From Stutzerimonas azotifigens (GTDB lineage Bacteria > Pseudomonadota > Gammaproteobacteria > Pseudomonadales > Pseudomonadaceae), in assembly GCF_013522725.1 (NCBI RefSeq), contig NZ_JAAMRF010000009.1, forward strand, positions 1 through 64,000: DNA of 64,000 bases, given 5' to 3'. Below are positions 1 to 6,353 of this stretch, piece after piece. Numbering within the stretch: position 1 is the stretch's first letter; every line of letters starts with the position of its first letter. A program made the translations under genes and the position numbers. The notes beneath the pieces were generated by a model. That model was not told where the DNA came from and searched no databases. It saw nothing but the letters and a program-made list of their open reading frames with translations.

Positions 1-523
1 CACCGCGTAAGGCACGCACTTCTGGCCGCTCGATCAGCTCGCACGCTTGGCGTAGAAACGGCTTGATGCCGCTCGGTGCCTCGACCCCAGCTTCACGTAG
101 GATGCCGCGCAGCAGGTTGATGCGTTGCACTCGTGATTTCTTCCAGCCCTCGCGAAGCTTGTGGAGTTGTTGCACTTGCTGCTGTTGCACACTCTTGACC
201 GGAACCGGGCGGATCTCCTGGCAGCGAGCCGCTTCCAGAATGGCATCGCAGTCGTTGCGATCGGTCTTGTTGCGCCGCCGATACGGGCGCACGTAACGGG
301 GATGCAAGAGCACGACGCGATGTCCGTTCTCCTGCATTACGCGGCCCCAATGGTGAGCGGTGCCACAGGCCTCCATCACCCACTCGACAGGCTCGACCTG
401 CTCCTGTACATATCGCGCAAATGCCCCCGGATCGAGCCGCCTGCGCCGATCCACTCGGCCGACCTGGACACTCTCGGCAACCTGGTAAACGGACTTGGCC
501 AAATCAACCGCTATGCGTTTCAT
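1..523 (-). CDS. IS110/IS1111-family transposase, N-terminal part (partial)
   Basis: A continuous reading frame starts at ATG 521-523 (protein MKRIAVDLAKSVYQVAES...) and runs leftward about 174 codons with no stop before the window edge. It shows the N-terminal RuvC-like DEDD domain of IS110 transposases: Asp7 in the VDLAK strand, a Glu in VMEACGTAHHWG near residue 50, and the Asp cluster KTDRNDCDA near residue 95. A helical linker rich in Gln (QQQQVQQLHKLREGWKK) follows, as in the family. The C-terminal serine-containing domain would lie outside the window. It would catalyse transposition using an element-encoded guide RNA, as established for IS110/IS1111 elements. Nothing in the visible part suggests inactivation. 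Confidence 0.9.
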   Translation of the reverse strand, partial: MKRIAVDLAKSVYQVAESVQVGRVDRRRRLDPGAFARYVQEQVEPVEWVMEACGTAHHWGRVMQENGHRVVLLHPRYVRPYRRRNKTDRNDCDAILEAARCQEIRPVPVKSVQQQQVQQLHKLREGWKKSRVQRINLLRGILREAGVEAPSGIKPFLRQACELIERPEVRALRG

Positions 524-594
524 CGCACCTCTCCCAGCGAACAGTCACCACGGTGTTATAGAAGAAACGTGGTGTAGGGAGAGTTCATTACAGC
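1..594 (-). mobile_element. IS1111-type insertion sequence (IS110 family), left-end part, inserted in an attC site
   Basis: The element is transcribed leftward and continues beyond the window. Its transposase-proximal end is recognisable because bases 574-587 (GTAGGGAGAGTTCAT read forward) are nearly the inverted copy of bases 1428-1440, the end of a second element nearby. IS1111-group elements are known for such subterminal inverted repeats and for a short leader before the transposase; here the start codon is about 65 bases inside the repeat. The sequence immediately outside (from about 595) is the right part of an integron attC site. This matches the known IS1111-attC subgroup, which inserts specifically into attC sites in Pseudomonas integrons. 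The exact tip is uncertain by a few bases. Confidence 0.8.
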
Positions 595-658
595 CTTCAA
601 ACCGTTCACTTCGCTCACTGGGACGGGCTAAAGCCCGCCCCTTAACCAAACGTTAGGG
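595..658 (+). other. attC site 1, left part lost to IS insertion
   Basis: The stretch TTCAAACCGTTCACTTCGCT followed by CACTGGGAC, the small hairpin GGGCTAAAGCCC, CTTAACCAAAC and the core site GTTAGGG (652-658) is the right two thirds of an integron attC. It closely matches the complete attC at 1049-1124. The R'' box and flanking bases that should precede it are replaced by the end of the IS element. Recombination normally occurs between G652 and T653. Confidence 0.85.
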
Positions 659-671
659 ATGACTGATATTA

Positions 672-1058
672 ATGCGCGAAATTTCATACTCAGTAATTGC
701 ATCGATAATTGTGTTCTTCTGCAACAACCTACTTACAGCCACACTGCTCTCAGGTACAAGTAAGCTCAATCCAAATACTCAAGTATTAGCCGTTGATTTA
801 ATTTCGTGGGGTATTCATTCCTTCGCTGCTTCGTTATTCATGGCAAAGCAGCACCCCGCCCTACCATTATTAAAAGCATTAACTATTATTTTCACACTGT
901 TCATCTTAATATCTTTTACAACGGAAACAATAACTCACACACAAACACCCCAATCAAGCAACCTACTTTCATTTATTTATTTGCCCCCATACGTCATAAT
1001 TTCAACAGCCGTAATACTTGGCTTTATTCTAGGGAATAGACGGCCAATCCTTAACTAG
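672..1058 (+). CDS. Integron cassette gene, small four-helix membrane protein of unknown function
   Basis: The 128-residue product has about four hydrophobic segments (roughly residues 6-27, 40-58, 66-84 and 99-121) and a short basic C-terminus (NRRPILN), so it is probably an inner-membrane protein. I recognise no family. The gene fills one cassette: it lies between the core sites of attC 1 and attC 2, and its stop codon overlaps the start of attC 2, which is typical of cassette genes. It is far more AT-rich than the chromosomal genes to the right, consistent with acquisition from another genome. No strong ribosome binding site or promoter is visible, so expression may depend on a promoter upstream or within the IS. 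Confidence 0.75.
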   Translation: MREISYSVIASIIVFFCNNLLTATLLSGTSKLNPNTQVLAVDLISWGIHSFAASLFMAKQHPALPLLKALTIIFTLFILISFTTETITHTQTPQSSNLLSFIYLPPYVIISTAVILGFILGNRRPILN

Positions 1059-1124
1059 TGGTTCAAATCGTTCGCTACGCTCACTGGGACTTGCTAAAGC
1101 CCGCCATTTAACCAAACGTTAGGC
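1049..1124 (+). other. attC site 2, complete
   Basis: About 76 bases run from an R''-like box CCTTAAC (1049-1055) to the core GTTAGGC (1118-1124). Between them is the imperfect palindrome typical of Pseudomonas cassette arrays (TTCAAATCGTTCGCTACGCT, CACTGGGAC, GCTAAAGC, TTTAACCAAAC). It shares most of its sequence with attC 1. The first base of R'' departs from the purine consensus. Confidence 0.88.
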
Positions 1125-1129
1125 ATAAG

Positions 1130-1402
1130 ATGAAATTCCCAGATTATCCCGTACAACCAAAACTAAAATGGAGTTTGCTTTTGGTATGTATAAGCCTGTT
1201 AATCTTCTGCCTCTACCAAATCGCCACCGGCTTAATTAGAGGAACGATCTCCATTCCACTGAGGGGTCATACCGAGGCAATCATTCACTTAGGAGATTCG
1301 CCCTTTGGGTTTTTTCTGTGCCTTTTGGGCTGGTTGATTTTTGCGTGTAACTCAGGCTATGTTGCGCATCACATATATCATCGAAAAACAATATCTAAAT
1401 GA
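1130..1402 (+). CDS. Integron cassette gene, small two-helix membrane protein of unknown function
   Basis: The 90-residue product has two hydrophobic segments (about 14-36 and 58-80) separated by a polar loop with RGTISIPLRGH, and a His/Lys-rich tail (HHIYHRKTISK). A two-pass inner-membrane protein is likely. The family is not recognised. The start codon lies six bases after the attC 2 core site, and the gene ends just before the R'' box of a third attC, so it is the second cassette of the array. Composition is AT-rich like the first cassette. Confidence 0.75.
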   Translation: MKFPDYPVQPKLKWSLLLVCISLLIFCLYQIATGLIRGTISIPLRGHTEAIIHLGDSPFGFFLCLLGWLIFACNSGYVAHHIYHRKTISK

Positions 1403-1412
1403 AAGTGGCGGA

Positions 1413-1427
1413 GCCTAACAAACGTAT
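1413..1427 (+). other. attC site 3, only the first bases remain
   Basis: GCCTAAC (1413-1419) is a consensus R'' box, followed by AAACG. After this the attC sequence stops and the inverted-repeat end of an IS1111-type element begins (ATGGACTCTCCCC from 1428). This is the half of attC that is missing at attC 1, so both elements interrupted attC at about the same place and in the same orientation. Confidence 0.75.
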
Positions 1428-1690
1428 ATGGACTCTCCCCACAAGCAGTGAGGAATAGCTTTTCGATTCTGTCGTCAGCGCGGTTGCATTCGTATATCCG
1501 GCCTGTTCTGGGCACTGCCCTGGCCATTCTGTAGTTCGCGCAGCAGGGGCCAAGCGTTCAAGCGATCAAGCGATCACGAAGATCATGATTGTTATCGGCC
1601 TTGCTCTGCTGCAGGACTCGCCTGTTCCGACAGTCTCGCTTCTCACCACAACCACTAGAAACCCTTCACTTCACCTTGTTAATCCCCGCC
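1428..1690 (-). ncRNA. Candidate guide RNA (seekRNA/bridge RNA) region of the IS1111-type remnant
   Basis: IS1111-group elements encode their target-choosing RNA in the noncoding segment after the transposase gene, which is what this segment is. Two short blocks resemble the attC target: CGTATAT at 1491-1497 repeats the seven bases spanning the attC 3/IS junction (1423-1429), and CGTTCAAGC near 1555 resembles the part of attC that lies on the other side of the insertion point. A tandem of three 8-base units (CAAGCGTT, CAAGCGAT, CAAGCGAT; 1551-1574) is also present. Transcription and boundaries are not established from sequence. Confidence 0.35.
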
Positions 1691-1691
1691 G

Positions 1692-1874
1692 TCAGGCGGG
1701 CTTTGTGCTGCGCCAGTTGCCGCTAAACCGGCGCTCATGACACCACACGGCCCAGCAGATTCTTACCAGTTTGTTCGCTAGCGCCACGGCGGCCTTGTTG
1801 AGACCGATGCGTTCAGCGGTGTGCAGTGCGTAGCTTTGCAGTTGCGTCAGCCGCTCGGGCACAACGATTCGCAA
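1692..1874 (-). pseudogene. IS110/IS1111 transposase, C-terminal fragment (copy A)
   Basis: The 60-codon frame encodes ...RIGLNKAAVALANK, then LVRICWAVWCHERRFSGNW, which is the conserved C-terminus of IS1111-type transposases (NKAAVALANK...WAVW). There is no ATG; the frame is simply open from about 1886. The upstream 80 percent of the gene is absent, so it cannot make an active transposase. A related fragment lies at 3344-3470. Confidence 0.75.
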
Positions 1875-1886
1875 AGACCCCGCGTG

Positions 1887-2813
1887 TCATCGAGGCTGAA
1901 GATCTATAGGCAGCGCTTGGTTTAGATAATCCATGAACAATCGTACTTTGGGCGTCAGTGCGTGGCGGTCGCGCAGGCAGAGGTAATAGTCCAGGGGCGC
2001 GGCTTCTGCGCGGCTGCGTGTGCGCGTGCTGCTGGAAAACAGTTCGACCAGTTCGCCACGCGCAAGATAAGGCGCAGCAACGAAGCTTGCCAAACGAGTG
2101 ATTCCACCGCCGGCCGCAGCGCACTGGGCAAGCGCGTCGATATCGTTGCTGCTCATGGACGCTTTCACCGGCGCATCGAAGCAAACATCGTCGCGCCTGA
2201 ATGGCCAGCGCAGGAATCGGCCGTCGGAGGCCACGCGAAAGAGCAGGCAGTCGTGATCGCGCAGTGCTTCAGGCTCATCCGGGCGCCCGGCGCGCGCGAG
2301 GTAGGAGGGTGCAGCGCAGTATAGGGCTTGGGCTGTCGCGATGCGTTTAGCGACCATCCCGTCTTCGAGGTGCTGCGCGATGCGAATGCTGATATCCACC
2401 GATTCGAGGATGTGATCAATGCTGTCATCCCGTGTGAGCAATTCGCACTGGATACGCGGGTGCCGCGCTGTGAAGCCTGGAATCAGCGGTGCCAATACAT
2501 GACGGCCAAACGCTGCGCTCGCCGCGATGCGCAGGTGCCCTTGGGGTTCGTCGTGCAATTCGCTAACGGCGGCGCGCGCCGCGTCGAGGTTGTTCACAAC
2601 GTCCCTTACGCGTTCGAAATACACCGCACCGGCGTCCGTCAGGGCAAGGTTGCGGGTCGTGCGCGTCAATAGCCGTACGCCAAGACTTTGTTCAAGGCGA
2701 GCAATGTTTTGGCTGGCCGCCGCCGCGCTGATACCAGCCAGCCGGGCGCCAGCGGCAATGCTGCCCGTTTCCACCGCTTTGACGAAGCTTGCAAGGCCGC
2801 GAAGCGTATCCAT
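1887..2813 (-). CDS. LysR-family transcriptional regulator
   Basis: The product has 308 residues, the usual LysR length. The N-terminal winged helix-turn-helix is clear (residues 1-60: LRGLASFVKAVETGSIAAGA, ARLEQSLGVRLLTRTTR, LTDAGAVYFERV). The remainder is the substrate-binding-like effector domain with the HLRIAAS strand near residue 95. It starts at ATG 2811-2813. It is divergent from the DUF2798 gene and probably controls it, as such pairs usually do. The target ligand is unknown. The gene lies between two transposase remnants, so it may have arrived with mobile DNA, although its GC-rich composition fits the host. Confidence 0.9.
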   Translation of the reverse strand: MDTLRGLASFVKAVETGSIAAGARLAGISAAAASQNIARLEQSLGVRLLTRTTRNLALTDAGAVYFERVRDVVNNLDAARAAVSELHDEPQGHLRIAASAAFGRHVLAPLIPGFTARHPRIQCELLTRDDSIDHILESVDISIRIAQHLEDGMVAKRIATAQALYCAAPSYLARAGRPDEPEALRDHDCLLFRVASDGRFLRWPFRRDDVCFDAPVKASMSSNDIDALAQCAAAGGGITRLASFVAAPYLARGELVELFSSSTRTRSRAEAAPLDYYLCLRDRHALTPKVRLFMDYLNQALPIDLQPR

Positions 2814-2833
2814 GGTGCTAACCCGACACTGGT

Positions 2834-2872
2834 GATCCGTAAGTTTAGCTTGATACTGGGATCATGCGGATC
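2834..2872. promoter_or_regulatory. Possible LysR operator in the divergent intergenic region
   Basis: GATCCG (2834-2839) and CGGATC (2867-2872) form an inverted repeat spanning the middle of the 124-base gap between the LysR gene and the DUF2798 gene. LysR regulators usually bind such spaced dyads between themselves and a divergent target. A TTGATA -35-like element is at 2850-2855; a good -10 is not evident. Confidence 0.3.
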
Positions 2873-2937
2873 GCTCTACTGAACGCCGCTGCTACAAGGT
2901 ACGGTGGCGCCCTTCATTTGCTTTAACGGAGCCGTCA

Positions 2938-3207
2938 ATGAAAGAACGTTGTGTAGATTCGCTTTCGACTCGAACGTGGAAACTGCCTGTGAAGGCCACA
3001 CCGGTTGTCTTCGCGTTTTTCATGTCCAGCATCATGGCGTTGCTGATGTGTCTGGTGATCACTGCCGCAAATACCGGGATGGGCCCGGGCTATTTTCACG
3101 CGGTGCTTACGGCTTACCAATTGGCGATGCCGGTCGCTTTCGTCTGCGTGATGCTGGTAAGGCCGGTGGTTATGCGTTTGGTTCGGATGACTGTACGCAG
3201 CGAATGA
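2938..3207 (+). CDS. DUF2798 family small membrane protein
   Basis: The 89-residue product has two transmembrane segments (about 20-43 and 55-78). The phrase ATPVVFAFFMSSIMALLMCL followed later by a Pro/Val-rich second helix ending VVMRLVRM is characteristic of DUF2798 proteins. The biochemical role of the family is unknown. The gene is divergent from the adjacent LysR regulator, which suggests regulation by it. Translation starts at ATG 2938 after AACGGAG at a suitable distance. Confidence 0.75.
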   Translation: MKERCVDSLSTRTWKLPVKATPVVFAFFMSSIMALLMCLVITAANTGMGPGYFHAVLTAYQLAMPVAFVCVMLVRPVVMRLVRMTVRSE

Positions 3208-3343
3208 GCGGACTTGAAGAAAGCTTAGGCTGATGGCGTGAGAAGCGAGGTCGAGCTCGCGCTCGTTGATTGACGCGCGCGATGATTCCCGAGGCGTCTG
3301 AGCCGTCGTGCAAGGTGGCCTTGCCTTTAGCTAGCAACGTACT

Positions 3344-3470
3344 TCAGCAGCCATTGCCGCTGAATCGCCGCTCATGACACCACACCGCCCGGCAGATCCT
3401 TACCCGCTTGTTCGCCAGCGCCACGGCGCCCTTGTTGTGGCCAATCCTCCAGGCGCGTTGCAATGCATGC
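3344..3470 (-). pseudogene. IS110/IS1111 transposase, C-terminal fragment (copy B)
   Basis: Read leftward the frame gives RIGHNKGAVALANKRVRIC, then RAVWCHERRFSGN and a stop at 3344. This matches copy A (1692-1874) through RIG.NK.AVALANK.VRIC.AVWCHERRFSGN. Nucleotide identity is also high through GCTCATGACACCACAC. Only about 40 codons remain. It sits in the same orientation as copy A on the other side of the LysR/DUF2798 pair, just upstream of pnuC. Confidence 0.7.
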
Positions 3471-3524
3471 GCTGACGTATCATTCCGCTCCCCCTGTACT
3501 TATCCGTTGCGAGTAAACACACCC

Positions 3525-4088
3525 TTGACCCCGCTTGAACTCATCGCCTCGACGCTAGGCGTTATCGCCGTATGGCTCACCGTGCGGCAGAACGCCTGGT
3601 GCTGGCCTGTCGGGTTGGCCATGGTGCTGCTGTATGCCTGGTTCTTCTTTGCCGCCCGCCTGTATTCGCAGGTGCTGTTGCACAGCGTCTTTGCGGCAAT
3701 GCAGCTGTATGGCTGGTGGTCATGGACGCGGGGCGGTGATCAGGAAGGGAGACGGCCTGTCGTGCTTGCGAGCAGGCACGAGGTGCTCGTTGGGCTTGCG
3801 GCTGCTGGGGTTGTAACGCTGGTGCTTGGCGGGATGATGGCGCGATACACCGAGGCCGCCCTGCCCTGGCCTGATGCGGCGTTGACGGCGTTCAGCCTGC
3901 TTGCGCAGCTGTGGATGGCACTCAAGCGCTGGCAGTGCTGGCTGTTGTGGATCGTCGTTGATGTGCTCTACGTAGTCTTCTTCGTTTATCAGGCTTACTG
4001 GCTTACCGCGGGCCTGTACGGCCTCTTCACGTTGCTGGCGGTCATGGGTCTGCGCGAATGGCACCGCTCACGCATGGCCGCGCTATGA
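3525..4088 (+). CDS. pnuC: Nicotinamide riboside transporter PnuC
   Basis: From the TTG at 3525 the protein is 187 residues (LTPLELIASTLGVIAVWLTV...), the usual PnuC length, with about seven hydrophobic helices. The family features VRQNAWCWPVGL, LYAWFFFAARLYSQ and MQLYGWWSW are present. The reading frame is open further upstream to 3408, but that part overlaps transposase remnant B, so the longer version is unlikely; TTG 3507 is an alternative. PnuC moves nicotinamide riboside across the inner membrane. The next gene overlaps by four bases and encodes a nicotinamide-riboside-kinase-like ATPase, so uptake and phosphorylation are coupled for NAD salvage. No ATG is available near the expected start, so the start is moderately uncertain. 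Confidence 0.85.
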   Translation: MTPLELIASTLGVIAVWLTVRQNAWCWPVGLAMVLLYAWFFFAARLYSQVLLHSVFAAMQLYGWWSWTRGGDQEGRRPVVLASRHEVLVGLAAAGVVTLVLGGMMARYTEAALPWPDAALTAFSLLAQLWMALKRWQCWLLWIVVDVLYVVFFVYQAYWLTAGLYGLFTLLAVMGLREWHRSRMAAL

Positions 4089-4609
4089 AGGTGCTGGTAC
4101 TGACCGGCGCAGAGTCGACCGGCAAGAGTTGGTTGGCATCGCGCCTGCAGCAGCGCTTTGGTGGGCTGGTGGTGGATGAGTACGTGCGCCACTTCATCGA
4201 ATGCAAAGGGCGTGATACTAGCCTTGGCGATATCCCAGCCATCGCGCGCGGGCAGCTTGCCTGGGAGGACGCCGCCCGGGCCGAAGCGCCGCCGTTGCTG
4301 ATTCTCGACACGCATCTACTGAGCAATATGCTCTGGAGCCAGACGCTCTTCGGTGACTGCCCTGCCTGGCTTGAAGATGAGTTACTGGCTCGCCGTTACG
4401 ATCAGCATCTGTTGCTCTCCCCCGAGGGTGTCGAGTGGCACGCTGACAGCCAGCGCTGCCAACCGGCGATGGAAGAGCGCTTACGGTTTCATCACCAGTG
4501 CCGCGCCTGGTTGGAGCGCCACGCGCAGCCATTCGTAGAGATCACTGGCGACTGGGCGAGCCGTGAGCAGCAGGCCGTCTCCGTCACCCGCGCCTTGCTG
4601 GGCAAATGA
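4085..4609 (+). CDS. NadR-type ribosylnicotinamide kinase-like ATPase
   Basis: The protein is 174 residues from ATG 4085, which overlaps the pnuC stop (ATGA). It has a P-loop near the N-terminus (LTGAESTGKSWLASRL, residues 5-20) and the sequence VVDEYVRHFIE, as in the ribosylnicotinamide kinase domain of NadR (AAA_28). It lacks the NadR DNA-binding and adenylyltransferase domains. The expected reaction is ATP-dependent phosphorylation of nicotinamide riboside to NMN in the cytoplasm, trapping the substrate imported by PnuC. The overlap and shared orientation support one operon. Substrate assignment rests on family and context. Confidence 0.82.
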   Translation: MKVLVLTGAESTGKSWLASRLQQRFGGLVVDEYVRHFIECKGRDTSLGDIPAIARGQLAWEDAARAEAPPLLILDTHLLSNMLWSQTLFGDCPAWLEDELLARRYDQHLLLSPEGVEWHADSQRCQPAMEERLRFHHQCRAWLERHAQPFVEITGDWASREQQAVSVTRALLGK

Positions 4610-4624
4610 GCAACAGAGGGGTGC

Positions 4625-4927
4625 TCAGCTGAAATTTGAGCTGGAGCGGCGGACGATCTTGATCGAGTGCTTGAGCGTTGGCTTGCGTGTCACGCTGATC
4701 GCCTTGCGGGTAACGGTGTCGATAGTGATATTCCAGAAGCCGGAGCTCGGGACAGTGATGCGCGCCGGAAAGCGATCAAACGCGCCGCCATGATAGGTGT
4801 GGCGCCCGCCATTCTTGAAGCTGCGGAAGTTGGCATCGTTCATCAGGCGGATGTTGCAGGGCTGCGAGCATTCGATGACGACGAGGTCATCTTCATTGAG
4901 GTGTTCGCGCTGGTGGATGAATTTCAT
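4625..4927 (-). CDS. DUF1883 domain protein
   Basis: The protein is 100 residues, starting MKFIHQREHLNEDDLVVIEC at ATG 4925-4927, preceded on its strand by GGAG at seven bases. RLMNDANFRSFKNGGRHTYH and the later VPSSGFWNITID fit the DUF1883 fold, a small beta-rich protein of unknown function. An upstream extension to 5026 is open but has no good start. It is convergent with the kinase gene and divergent from the RlmN-like gene. The C-terminus is basic (KHSIKIVRRSSS). Confidence 0.78.
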   Translation of the reverse strand: MKFIHQREHLNEDDLVVIECSQPCNIRLMNDANFRSFKNGGRHTYHGGAFDRFPARITVPSSGFWNITIDTVTRKAISVTRKPTLKHSIKIVRRSSSNFS

Positions 4928-5063
4928 GGTCGGCTCCAGTCGGCCTGTAGATCGGCGCGGACAATAGCACGGCGCCCGGCTGTGGCGGACCACGCCTATC
5001 GATAATGTATATGCTTTGGAGCCCATACCACCGGGGGTGTGGCGGTGGTAGCATCCGCGCCCT

Positions 5064-6101
5064 ATGCGAATCCAGGACGTCCATCAGCGCCTCGCCGACC
5101 TCGGCGCCAAACCCCGCCACATCGGGCGGATGACCCGTGCCTGGCTAAAGGGCCAGCCGCTGGAGATTGGTCGTCGGCAGCAACAAGCCGAGCATTTCCT
5201 GCCCTTGAGCGTGCGTGAAGGCCTGCCCCAGGTCAGCGAGGAAATTGCCGGCCTTGCGCGCTTGCGTTCCGAGCATCCCGCCGCCGACGGCTCGGCCCGC
5301 TTGCTGGTGGAGCTGGCCGATGGGCAGATGGTCGAGAGTGTGCTGTTGCCGCGTGATGGTCTGTGTGTCTCCAGCCAGGTCGGTTGCGCGGTGGGATGCG
5401 TGTTCTGCATGACCGGCAAGAGCGGCCTGCTGCGCCAATTGGGCAGCGCCGAGATCGTTGCCCAGGTCGCCCTTGCACGTCGTTTCCGGCCGGTGAAGAA
5501 GGTCGTGTTCATGGGGATGGGTGAGCCCGCCCATAACCTGGACAATGTGCTAGAAGCTATCGACCTGCTCGGAACCGATGGCGGTATCGGCCACAAAAAT
5601 CTGGTGTTTTCCACCGTGGGCGATCCGCGTGTATTCGAGCGACTGCCGCAGCAGCAGGTCAAGCCTGCCCTCGCCCTCTCGCTGCATACCACCGACGCCG
5701 AACTGCGCCAGGCCTTGCTGCCCCGTGCGCCGCGCATCGACCCGGACGAGCTGGTCGAACTCGGTGAGGCCTATGCGCGAGCGGTCGGCTTTCCGATCCA
5801 GTACCAGTGGACGCTCCTCAAGGGCATCAACGATACCCAGGACGAAATGGACGGCATCCTGCGCCTGCTCAAAGGGCGCTATGCGGTAATGAACCTGATT
5901 CCCTACAACAGCCTGGAACTCGACGAATTCCAGCGTCCCGCAGGCGAGCGCATCGTGCAGATGGTGCGCTATCTACACAGCCGGGGCGTGTTGACCAAGG
6001 TACGTAATTCAGCAGGCCAGGACATCGACGGCGGTTGCGGCCAGCTGCGCGCGCGGGCCACCGAGGTCATCGCCCGCCGCTCGCGGCACGAGCCGCTGTA
6101 G
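5064..6101 (+). CDS. RlmN/Cfr-family radical SAM methyltransferase (RlmN paralogue)
   Basis: The protein has 345 residues. It has the CX3CX2C iron-sulfur motif (Cys108, Cys112, Cys115), the SAM-binding FMGMGEP stretch, and the C-terminal GGCGQL cysteine (Cys325) that forms the methyl-transfer adduct in RlmN. All residues needed for RlmN-type C2 methylation of an adenine in RNA are therefore present. Sequence around the motif (QVGCAVGCVFCMTGKSGLLR) and the shorter N-terminal region differ from canonical RlmN, which lies elsewhere in Pseudomonas genomes beside the ispG region. The RNA target is not known from sequence. The gene is monocistronic. Confidence 0.85.
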   Translation: MRIQDVHQRLADLGAKPRHIGRMTRAWLKGQPLEIGRRQQQAEHFLPLSVREGLPQVSEEIAGLARLRSEHPAADGSARLLVELADGQMVESVLLPRDGLCVSSQVGCAVGCVFCMTGKSGLLRQLGSAEIVAQVALARRFRPVKKVVFMGMGEPAHNLDNVLEAIDLLGTDGGIGHKNLVFSTVGDPRVFERLPQQQVKPALALSLHTTDAELRQALLPRAPRIDPDELVELGEAYARAVGFPIQYQWTLLKGINDTQDEMDGILRLLKGRYAVMNLIPYNSLELDEFQRPAGERIVQMVRYLHSRGVLTKVRNSAGQDIDGGCGQLRARATEVIARRSRHEPL

Positions 6102-6353
6102 TGCCAATTCGCAGCGGCCCTCTCTGGATACGAACCGGCGGCCGGATCGGTGGTCCCAGCAAAAGCACAACGCCGTCGTGAAGGAACAGTCCTTGAAGCA
6201 TCATTGCCTGATCACCCCGCTATTTGCATAGGCGCCCGACCTGGTAGCGGCATACATAGTACGGAGCAGCAACTTCGATCGCGCCTGCTGACATAGCCGC
6301 AACGCAGCGCCCACGGTCACCCGACCGCACGCCAACGGAAGACGAGACGACGC

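Larger units (their letters stand above)
1428..1886 (-). mobile_element. Remnant of a second IS1111-type element, 3' part
   Basis: Read leftward, the segment contains a transposase C-terminal fragment (stop near 1692), then about 260 noncoding bases, then a terminal inverted repeat (1428-1440) abutting attC 3. This is the layout of the right end of IS1111 elements. The 5' part of the transposase and the left end are missing; the LysR gene begins where the transposase homology is lost. It could be a decayed relative of the element at the left window edge. Confidence 0.65.

Noticed and set aside
595-1427. CRISPR array
   Set aside because: The repeated elements are attC sites separated by genes of several hundred bases, with core sites and hairpins. 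No regularly spaced short repeats occur in the window.
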